5,942 nucleotides of DNA. Origin: Hyphomicrobiales bacterium. Its GTDB lineage: Bacteria; Pseudomonadota; Alphaproteobacteria; Parvibaculales; Parvibaculaceae. Positions 1-5,942 of the stretch are shown here, piece by piece (the first letter of the stretch is position 1; the number at the start of each line of letters is the position of its first letter). Under the pieces are notes generated by a model. It was given only the letters and a program-made list of their open reading frames with translations, did not search any database and was not told the origin of the DNA. Position numbers and translations under genes: made by a program. The stretch covers positions 1 to 5,942 of the forward strand of contig JAATFR010000420.1 in NCBI GenBank assembly GCA_015655095.1. The letters are read 5' to 3'.

Positions 1-934
1 CAACCCGACCTACCAGCTTGTGACGCCGAAGCGCAAATATGTGCTGCGCCGCAAGCCGCCGGGCAAGCTGCTGCCCTCCGCCCACGCGGTGGACCGTGAA
101 TATGCGGTGATCGCGGGGCTGAACAAGGCGCATTTCCCGGTGCCGCGCGCCTATGTGCTGTGCGAGGACGAAAGCATTCTCGGCACCATGTTCTACATCA
201 TGGAAATGGTCGAGGGCCGGGTGCTTTGGGATCCGTTGCTGCCGGGCATGGAGCCCTCCGAACGGCGCGCAATTTATGAATCGCTCGCCAACACCATGGC
301 CGAGCTGCATTCGGTTGATTACAAGGCCGTGGGCTTAAGCGACTTCGGCAAGCCAGGCAATTATTTCGCGCGCCAGATTTCGCGCTGGTCGAAGCAATAT
401 GTCGCCTCGATCACCGAGGAAATCCCCGAAATGGACCGGCTGATGGCGTGGCTGCCGGAGAATGTGCCCGATGACGACACAACCTCCATCGTCCATGGCG
501 ACTACCGGCTCGACAATACCATCCTGCACCCGAGCGAACCCAAAGTGATCGCGGTGCTCGACTGGGAGCTTTCAACGCTCGGCCATCCGCTGGCCGATTT
601 CACCTATTCGACCATGCAATGGGTGATGCCCGACACCAAGGGAGACGGCGGCGGCACGGCAACAGTCGCAAACGCGGATCTGGCCGCGCTCGGCATCCCG
701 ACGCTTGAGGAATATATCCAGCTCTATTGCAAGCGGACCGGCCGACCGGGCATCGACAATCTCGATTTCTATTATGCCTATAACTTCTTCCGGCTGGCGG
801 GCATCCTGCAAGGCATTGCGGGGCGCGTGCGTGACGGGACGGCAACCAGCGAGCACGCAAAGGAAAGCTCCAAAAATGTGCGCCCGCTGGCGCAGGCCGC
901 CTGGGCTTTCGCTATCAAGGCAGGCGCGAAGTAA
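1..934 (+). CDS. APH-fold phosphotransferase family protein, ACAD10/11-type kinase (5' partial)
   Basis: This is a small-molecule kinase of the aminoglycoside phosphotransferase/choline kinase fold, probably cytosolic and ATP-dependent. The reading frame is open to the left edge (first whole codon at 2) and reads NPTYQL before the GTG at 20. Those residues align with NPTFLL at positions 53-58 of the downstream paralogue, so the GTG is internal and about 50 N-terminal residues, including the Gly-rich loop, lie outside the window. Counting the GTG codon as 1, the Brenner catalytic motif HGDYRLDN is at 159-166 (catalytic Asp161, metal-binding Asn166), followed by the second metal ligand Asp181 in VLDWE. 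The motif RRKPPGKLL near residues 10-18 supplies the nucleotide-binding lysine region. It carries a short insertion around residues 204-220 (GDGGG) relative to its neighbour. By similarity to the kinase domain of ACAD11 and to LvaA, the substrate may be a hydroxyacyl-CoA. The family is secure; the substrate is inferred. Confidence 0.9.
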   Translation, partial: NPTYQLVTPKRKYVLRRKPPGKLLPSAHAVDREYAVIAGLNKAHFPVPRAYVLCEDESILGTMFYIMEMVEGRVLWDPLLPGMEPSERRAIYESLANTMAELHSVDYKAVGLSDFGKPGNYFARQISRWSKQYVASITEEIPEMDRLMAWLPENVPDDDTTSIVHGDYRLDNTILHPSEPKVIAVLDWELSTLGHPLADFTYSTMQWVMPDTKGDGGGTATVANADLAALGIPTLEEYIQLYCKRTGRPGIDNLDFYYAYNFFRLAGILQGIAGRVRDGTATSEHAKESSKNVRPLAQAAWAFAIKAGAK

Positions 935-966
935 GACAACATTACGCAAGGTGAGCCTGCGTCGGC

Positions 967-1006
967 GCGAACATGCTGCGGCGCGGGCGGGCGGCGGCAT
1001 GTTTGC
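967..1006 (+). other. stem-loop between the two kinase genes
   Basis: A 13-bp stem pairs 967-979 with 994-1006, with a perfect core AACATGC/GCATGTT (970-976 with 997-1003), two G-T wobbles and a 14-nt G-rich loop. It starts 33 bp after the stop of the first kinase gene. No run of T follows directly: the next T run is at 1031-1036, about 25 nt away. It is therefore not a canonical rho-independent terminator. It could protect the 3' end of the upstream transcript, attenuate read-through, or be a palindromic binding site for the second gene. Confidence 0.45.
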
Positions 1007-1061
1007 CCGGAAAGGCCACCCCTGCTAATGGTTTTTCCATCGGAAATTCAGGGAGGACATC

Positions 1062-2132
1062 ATGGCAGAAGCCGCGAACAGGCAAGCCGGCATCGAAACC
1101 ACTGCGATCCGCGAGGCGCATCGTTTCGATGTGAAGCATCTTGAGGAATATTGCCGCGCCCATGTCGATGGATTTGGCGGCGAGCTGAATGTAACCCAGT
1201 TCGAGGGCGGACAATCCAATCCGACATTCCTGCTGGAGACCTCAGGCCCCAAGGGCGGCAAACGCTATGTCATGCGCAAGAAGCCACCCGGCAAGCTGCT
1301 GCAATCGGCCCATCAGGTCGACCGCGAATACAAGGCGATGAAGGCGCTGGCCCAGACCGACGTACCGGTGCCGCACATGTATGCGCTCTGCGAGGACGAC
1401 GCGGTGATCGGCACCGCCTTCTACATCATGGAATGCCTCGAAGGCCGCATCCTGCGCGACCCGACCCTGCCCGGCTTTGCGCCGCAGGAGCGCGCGGCCA
1501 TCTATGATGAAATGAACGCCGTGCTCGCGAAGCTGCATAATGTCGACTACAAGGCTATCGGTCTTGAGGATTTCGGCCGCCCCGGCAATTATTTCGAGCG
1601 CCAGAGCGCACGCTGGATCAAGCAGTACCGGGATGCCCAGACCGATGAGGTGAAGGCGATGGAGGCGCTGATCGACTGGCTCCCGCAGCACATCCCGACC
1701 GACTCATCGACCTCGATCGCCCATGGCGACTACCGGCTTGAAAACACCATGTTCCACCCGAGCGAGCCGCGCATGATCGCCGTGCTCGACTGGGAGCTTG
1801 CCACCATCGGCCATCCGCTGGCGGATCTTGCCTATAATTGCATGCTCTATCACACGGGCACCGGCATAACGCTGCGCGACATCGACTTCAAGGCAACAGG
1901 CATCCCGACCGAGCATGATTATGTGGCCGCCTATTGCCGCCGCACGGGCCGGGACTCGATCGAGAACTGGAACTTCTATCTGGGCTTTGCCATCTTCCGC
2001 CTCGCCTCGATTGCCCAGGGCGTCTACAAGCGCGGGCTCGACGGCAATGCAAGTTCGGAAAAGGCGAAGACCTATGGCGATGCCTGCCGTCAACTGGCGG
2101 AATCCGCCTGGAGCATCGTGCAGCGGGACTGA
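1062..2132 (+). CDS. APH-fold phosphotransferase family protein, ACAD10/11-type kinase
   Basis: This is a complete 356-residue kinase-like protein of the aminoglycoside phosphotransferase fold and a close paralogue of the gene just upstream; by eye more than half the aligned residues are identical. The start is fixed by GGGAGG at 1051-1056, five bases before the ATG. Visible elements in order: Gly-rich loop region FEGGQSNPTF (47-56); VMRKKPPGKLL (70-80) with the probable ATP-contacting lysine; DREY (87-90), whose Glu is a candidate partner of that lysine; HGDYRLEN (221-228) with catalytic Asp223 and metal-binding Asn228; and VLDWE (241-245) with Asp243. All catalytic residues are intact. The protein resembles the N-terminal kinase domain of ACAD11 and LvaA of the P. 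putida levulinate pathway, which phosphorylates the 4-hydroxyl of 4-hydroxyacyl-CoA. The ACAD-like gene nearby supports that role, but the true substrate is not readable from sequence. It has no signal peptide and is probably cytosolic. Confidence 0.93.
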   Translation: MAEAANRQAGIETTAIREAHRFDVKHLEEYCRAHVDGFGGELNVTQFEGGQSNPTFLLETSGPKGGKRYVMRKKPPGKLLQSAHQVDREYKAMKALAQTDVPVPHMYALCEDDAVIGTAFYIMECLEGRILRDPTLPGFAPQERAAIYDEMNAVLAKLHNVDYKAIGLEDFGRPGNYFERQSARWIKQYRDAQTDEVKAMEALIDWLPQHIPTDSSTSIAHGDYRLENTMFHPSEPRMIAVLDWELATIGHPLADLAYNCMLYHTGTGITLRDIDFKATGIPTEHDYVAAYCRRTGRDSIENWNFYLGFAIFRLASIAQGVYKRGLDGNASSEKAKTYGDACRQLAESAWSIVQRD

Positions 2133-2206
2133 CCTATCGGGAATCGATTGTCCAACCACATCCTTCCGGCCGGAGAAACTTCGTTTCCGCGCCGGGAGGC
2201 TGTTCT
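2133..2206. other. convergent intergenic region with possible weak terminator
   Basis: This is the 74-bp gap between the ends of the second kinase gene (+) and the GST gene (-). It contains a perfect 10-bp palindrome TCCGGCCGGA at 2165-2174. Directly after it is a small hairpin, GAAAC (2175-2179) and GTTTC (2183-2187) with a TTC loop. Neither is followed by a T run on either strand. A role in stopping convergent transcription is plausible from position only. Confidence 0.25.
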
Positions 2207-2866
2207 TCAGTGACCCTGCAATTTTGTCAGCGCCTCTTTCATTTCAGCGATCACCCGGGCGATATATCTATCCTTGAGGGCATGGGCATAATAGCGCGCC
2301 ACGCGGGATTCCTTCGGCACCAGCGCCAGCTCCCCGAACAGGGGGCCCAGTTCCATCACGAAGAAAAGCTGCGGCATGATCATGCAATCGGCAAGGCTGA
2401 GCGTGTCACCGATGGCATAAGGCGTGTCATCGTCGAGATAATGGCCGAGCCAGACGAGCGCCCTGCTCACTTCCTGAAGATTTTTCGCCACCAGATGCGA
2501 ATCGCGTCCAACCGGATTGATCTGGCCGAACAGAACCTGCAAGGACGGCATCAGATAGAGATCGCCAATGCGGGCGATAATGCGCGCCTGCGCGCGGATG
2601 CGGGGATTATCGGGCATCAGCCGGGGTTGGGTGCCGATCTCGTCCAGATATTCGCAGATGACTTCACTCTCCGGGACAGAGTAGCCGTCATGCACCAGCA
2701 GCGGGATCTTGCGCATGGGGGCGAATTCAGCAAAGGCCTCCTCGCTGATCGCGCCGGGTATATTGCGCATCTCCACACTCAGCGACTTGGCGTAGATCGC
2801 GATACGGCAGCGGGCTGCGAAAGGGGAAAGCTGCGCATTGTACAAAATCATCGTCATGGCCGGCAT
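2207..2866 (-). CDS. glutathione S-transferase family protein
   Basis: A cytosolic-type GST of 219 residues, normal for the family. The N-terminal thioredoxin-like domain (about 4-85) begins MILYNAQLSPFAARCR, where Ser14 is the likely glutathione-activating residue. It continues to the cis-proline in KIPLLV (Pro55) and the glutathione-binding pair Glu66-Ser67 in SVPESEVICEYL. The all-helical C-terminal domain (about 90-219) holds the folding motif AIGDTLSLADCMI (151-163). An in-frame stop at 2870-2872 makes the ATG at 2866 the earliest start. ATGs at 2857 and 2851 are equally possible because none has a clear Shine-Dalgarno sequence, and MTMILY or MILY would be more typical N-termini. It lies downstream of the acyl-CoA dehydrogenase on the same strand, 79 bp away but behind a terminator, so co-transcription is doubtful. 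The substrate is unknown; conjugation or isomerisation of an electrophile is the family role. Confidence 0.9.
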   Translation of the reverse strand: MPAMTMILYNAQLSPFAARCRIAIYAKSLSVEMRNIPGAISEEAFAEFAPMRKIPLLVHDGYSVPESEVICEYLDEIGTQPRLMPDNPRIRAQARIIARIGDLYLMPSLQVLFGQINPVGRDSHLVAKNLQEVSRALVWLGHYLDDDTPYAIGDTLSLADCMIMPQLFFVMELGPLFGELALVPKESRVARYYAHALKDRYIARVIAEMKEALTKLQGH

Positions 2867-2879
2867 CCGTCACGAGCGG

Positions 2880-2909
2880 TTGATATGAAAACGGCCGGAC
2901 CTTCTTCAA
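2880..2909 (-). promoter_or_regulatory. possible GST promoter overlapping the terminator
   Basis: Read on the - strand, TTGAAG (2909-2904) is followed after 18 bases by TATCAA (2885-2880). Each box matches four of six positions of the sigma-70 consensus. Transcription would begin near 2873, just before the GST start codons, giving a very short leader. The -35 box lies within the terminator hairpin of the preceding gene. This is a weak match, and only its position makes it attractive. Confidence 0.25.
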
Positions 2910-2919
2910 GATCCGGCCG
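2888..2919 (-). terminator. rho-independent terminator of the acyl-CoA dehydrogenase gene
   Basis: On the - strand the hairpin begins 27 bp after the dehydrogenase stop codon. The 8-bp GC-rich arms CGGCCGGA (2892-2899) and TCCGGCCG (2912-2919) pair perfectly. After one C-A mismatch, three more pairs (2901-2903 with 2908-2910) close a CTTC loop. On the - strand the stem is followed immediately by TTTT (2891-2888). On the + strand the following bases lack a comparable T run, which supports - strand polarity. Confidence 0.75.
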
Positions 2920-2945
2920 CCTTTCAACTTTGTCTCAAGCGCCGC

Positions 2946-4184
<1,239 letters not shown>

Positions 4185-4298
4185 CGTTCTCCCTCGTTTC
4201 TTTATGACGGGGACCTTGTTTCGGCCCCGTCCATGATAGCAATGGGGCGACCATACCGCGTGTGCGCGGGGGAATCATCAAAAAGACGCAAGCGCGCT
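4185..4298 (-). promoter_or_regulatory. leader and probable promoter region of the acyl-CoA dehydrogenase
   Basis: This 114-bp gap lies between tadA and the dehydrogenase, both on the - strand. Read on the - strand it holds, in order: a T5 run (4284-4280) just after tadA; a perfect hairpin CCGCG-CACA-CGCGG (4269-4256); a -10-like TATCAT (4238-4233, five of six consensus matches) without a recognisable -35; an inverted repeat (listed separately); and the Shine-Dalgarno GAGGGAG (4195-4189). The dehydrogenase therefore probably has its own promoter rather than relying on tadA. Confidence 0.4.
4206..4231 (-). promoter_or_regulatory. inverted repeat in the dehydrogenase leader, possible operator
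   Basis: GACGGGG (4206-4212) and CCCCGTC (4225-4231) are perfect 7-bp arms. On the - strand pairing extends to nine pairs with one bulged base, around a loop of seven. The repeat starts right after the TATCAT box at 4238-4233, so it would cover the transcription start, where a repressor could act. As RNA it would form a hairpin ending about 10 nt before the Shine-Dalgarno sequence. Whether it works as DNA operator or RNA structure cannot be told from sequence. Confidence 0.4.
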
Positions 4299-4796
4299 TC
4301 AACTTCGCAGCGCAGCAAAAAAATCTGTGAGAAGTTGCGCTGCGGCACGCTCACCGATGCCCGGATAGATTTCCGGACGGTGGTGGCAGGTCGGCTGCGC
4401 GAACACCCGCGCGCCCTGTTCGACGCCTCCGCCTTTGGGATCGGACGCGCCATAATAGAGCCGCCTTATCCGCGCGAAGGAGATGGCTCCGGCGCACATC
4501 GGACAGGGCTCCAGCGTGACATAGAGATCGCAGGCGATGAGGCGCTCGCTGCCCAGCACCGCGGAGGCCTGCCGGATCGCCAGCATTTCGGCATGCGCCG
4601 TCGGATCTTTCAGCTCCAGCGTCCGGTTGCCCGCCCGCGCGATGATCTCGCCATCCGGCCCCAGAACGACAGCGCCGACCGGCACCTCGCCGCGTGCGCC
4701 CGCCGCCACGGCCTCCGCCAGCGCCATCTCCATGGGGGTCCGGGCGGAAATCGGCGGGGCCCCGGTGGGTCCCGATATGGGGTCTGGTCTGGACAT
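4299..4796 (-). CDS. tadA: tRNA adenosine(34) deaminase TadA
   Basis: This enzyme deaminates adenosine-34 to inosine in tRNA-Arg(ACG), allowing one tRNA to read several CGN codons; it is cytosolic and zinc-dependent. From the chosen start the protein has 165 residues, usual for TadA. The cytidine/deoxycytidylate deaminase signature is complete: HAE at 68-70 (zinc ligand His68, proton shuttle Glu70) and PCPMC at 97-101 (zinc ligands Cys98 and Cys101). AGNR at 55-58 and the C-terminal YYGASDPKGGGVEQG (114-128) are TadA hallmarks rather than those of guanine or cytosine deaminases. The frame stays open upstream to an ATG at 4943, but that extension would overlap the divergent gene and reads as low-complexity shadow sequence. 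The ATG at 4796 gives a proline-rich 21-residue lead. The ATG at 4733 (MEMALAEA) matches the usual domain start. Neither has a good Shine-Dalgarno sequence. Confidence 0.93.
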   Translation of the reverse strand: MSRPDPISGPTGAPPISARTPMEMALAEAVAAGARGEVPVGAVVLGPDGEIIARAGNRTLELKDPTAHAEMLAIRQASAVLGSERLIACDLYVTLEPCPMCAGAISFARIRRLYYGASDPKGGGVEQGARVFAQPTCHHRPEIYPGIGERAAAQLLTDFFAALRS

Positions 4797-4867
4797 GGGG
4801 CAAAAGTGCCTTGCGCCTTCTTTACGTGCAAGCTGCGACTTTCCCGGATTCCTGCTAAAGAAGCGCC
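4797..4867. promoter_or_regulatory. divergent promoter region between tadA and the pseudouridine synthase gene
   Basis: This 71-bp gap must hold the 5' signals of both genes. On the - strand CTTGCAC (4832-4826) resembles an alphaproteobacterial -35 element but has no convincing -10 at the right distance. On the + strand no consensus pair is seen. A purine stretch AAAGAAG (4857-4863) is the only Shine-Dalgarno candidate for the + strand gene. The assignment rests mainly on the head-to-head layout. Confidence 0.35.
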
Positions 4868-5942
4868 ATGACCAGCCGTTCCAGCCGCCCAAAACCGCCC
4901 TCCGGGGCTCCCGCCGCCATCCCTCCCGCCAGCGATGAGGCATCTGCCCATGGCGAGCGCATCGCCAAGGTGATCGCCCGCGCAGGCATCTGCTCGCGCC
5001 GGGAGGCCGAAAAGCTGGTCGAGGACGGTCATGTGACGGTGAACGGCAAGCGGCTCGACAGCCCTGCCTTCAATGTAACCGGACGCGAAAAGATCACAGT
5101 CAACGGCTTCCCCCTGCCCGAGGCGGAGCCGGTGCGCCTGTGGCGCTACCACAAGCCCGCCGGTCTCGTGACCACGGCAAAGGACCCGCAGGAGCGCCCG
5201 ACCGTGTTCGAGAACCTGCCTGAGGGGATGCCGCGCGTCGTCTCGGTCGGCCGGCTCGATCTCAATACGGAGGGGCTTCTGCTGCTCACCAATGACGGGG
5301 AGCTTGCCCGCCTGCTGGAACTGCCCTCGACCGGCTGGTCGCGCCGCTACCGCGCGCGGGCCTATGGCGCGGTGACGCAGGAGGAACTGAACAGGCTCAA
5401 GGACGGCATCGAGGTGGAAGGCGTGCGCTACGGCTCCATCGAGGCGGTGCTGGACAAGGTGCAGGGCTCCAACGTCTGGATCACCCTGTCGCTGAAGGAA
5501 GGCAAGAACCGGGAGGTGAAGCAGGTTCTCTCGGCGCTCGGGCTACGCGTCAACCGGCTGATCCGGCTTTCCTACGGACCGTTCCAGATGGGCGATCTGG
5601 AGCCGGGTGAGGTTTCGGTGGTTCCGGCCCGCGTTCTGGTCGACCAGCTTGGCAACCATGCCGCCCAGTTCCGCGACCGCCTGCCGACGGAGCGTTCCGG
5701 CGCGGCGGTAAAGGAACGCGCCCCGGCATCCCTCGCTAAAGCCGAAATGCCGGCAAAGCAGACAGCATGGCCGCAGGCCCGGTCCACAGACAGCCGCAAG
5801 AGCGGACGCGCCGATGGTCCGCGCACGCTCCATGCTCCAGCCCCGAAACATGCTCCAACCTCAAAGCATGTCCCAAGCCCGAAGCGCGGCGACTTCCATG
5901 ATGGTCCGGGAAAGCCCGAGGGCTATCGCAAGGAGGGCTATC
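4868..5942 (+). CDS. rluB: RsuA/RluB-family rRNA pseudouridine synthase (3' partial)
   Basis: This enzyme isomerises uridine to pseudouridine in rRNA; RluB members modify position 2605 (E. coli numbering) of 23S rRNA. The ATG is the first possible start because an in-frame TAA lies at 4856-4858. The frame is open to the right edge, giving 358 codons with no stop. A short disordered lead (1-28) precedes an S4 RNA-binding domain (about 30-76, ERIAKVIARAGICSRREAEK). The catalytic domain follows with GRLDLNTEGLLLLTNDG (128-144), whose Asp131 is the catalytic nucleophile, and the conserved EGKNREVKQVL at 211-221. From about residue 265 the protein becomes a basic Pro/Lys/Arg-rich tail, absent from E. 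coli RsuA, with a three-copy hexapeptide repeat (HAPAPK, HAPTSK, HVPSPK) at 322-339. It diverges from tadA, another RNA-modification gene. RluB is preferred over RsuA or RluE/F because of overall wording; the exact target site is less certain. Confidence 0.9.
   Translation, partial: MTSRSSRPKPPSGAPAAIPPASDEASAHGERIAKVIARAGICSRREAEKLVEDGHVTVNGKRLDSPAFNVTGREKITVNGFPLPEAEPVRLWRYHKPAGLVTTAKDPQERPTVFENLPEGMPRVVSVGRLDLNTEGLLLLTNDGELARLLELPSTGWSRRYRARAYGAVTQEELNRLKDGIEVEGVRYGSIEAVLDKVQGSNVWITLSLKEGKNREVKQVLSALGLRVNRLIRLSYGPFQMGDLEPGEVSVVPARVLVDQLGNHAAQFRDRLPTERSGAAVKERAPASLAKAEMPAKQTAWPQARSTDSRKSGRADGPRTLHAPAPKHAPTSKHVPSPKRGDFHDGPGKPEGYRKEGY
5831..5884 (+). repeat. three imperfect 18-bp tandem repeats inside the pseudouridine synthase tail
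   Basis: The units start at 5831, 5849 and 5867, each beginning CATGCTCCA or CATGTCCCA and ending in AAA/AAG. In frame they encode HAPAPK, HAPTSK and HVPSPK. The array lies in the disordered C-terminal extension, and the coding frame is kept. It looks like recent slippage expansion in a region under weak constraint. It may continue in other forms beyond the window, since GYRKEGY at the very end also looks repetitive. Confidence 0.75.

Noticed and set aside
20..22. GTG at 20 as the true start of the first kinase
   Set aside because: Codons upstream to the window edge (NPTYQL) align with residues 53-58 of the paralogue, so the gene continues to the left.
1003..1031. TTGCCC-N17-TAATGG as a promoter for the second kinase
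   Set aside because: The spacing is right, but the -10 box matches only two of six consensus positions.
4280..4313. Rho-independent terminator after tadA (T5 at 4284-4280)
   Set aside because: The best hairpin (GCGCT/AGCGC) has only 5 bp, a 10-nt loop, and lies about 9 nt from the T run. It is too weak to call.

Overview
The window is GC-rich and densely coded, with short intergenic gaps. Its gene content and protein flavour suggest an alphaproteobacterium, probably of the Hyphomicrobiales/Rhizobiales type. The evidence is a TadA and an RluB-type pseudouridine synthase placed head to head, with sequences that read like rhizobial homologues, and a lipid/acyl-CoA accessory set. The species cannot be fixed from the sequence alone.

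Left half (1-4184): a putative acyl-CoA processing locus. Two tandem, clearly paralogous kinase-like proteins of the aminoglycoside phosphotransferase (APH) fold lie on the + strand; the first is cut by the left edge. Facing them on the - strand are an acyl-CoA dehydrogenase of the ACAD10/ACAD11 type and, downstream of it, a glutathione S-transferase. In human ACAD11 an APH-like kinase domain is fused to exactly this kind of dehydrogenase domain, and in the Pseudomonas putida levulinate pathway LvaA (kinase) and LvaC (ACAD-like) act in succession on 4-hydroxyacyl-CoA. The likely joint function is therefore phosphorylation of a 4-hydroxyacyl-CoA followed by removal of the phosphate on the dehydrogenase, feeding 4-hydroxy acids into beta-oxidation. 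That is an inference from family knowledge. The second kinase copy and the GST are the unusual parts.

Right half (4299-5942): translation housekeeping. tadA (tRNA adenosine-34 deaminase, - strand) diverges from a 23S rRNA pseudouridine synthase of the RsuA/RluB family (+ strand). The latter has no stop inside the window and carries a long basic, repeat-containing C-terminal tail.

Regulatory structure: a convincing intrinsic terminator follows the acyl-CoA dehydrogenase. A possible GST promoter overlaps it. An imperfect inverted repeat sits in the dehydrogenase leader next to a -10-like box. A 13-bp stem-loop lies between the two kinase genes, and a short palindromic region separates the convergent kinase and GST genes. 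No RNA genes, insertion sequences, CRISPR arrays or phage genes were seen.
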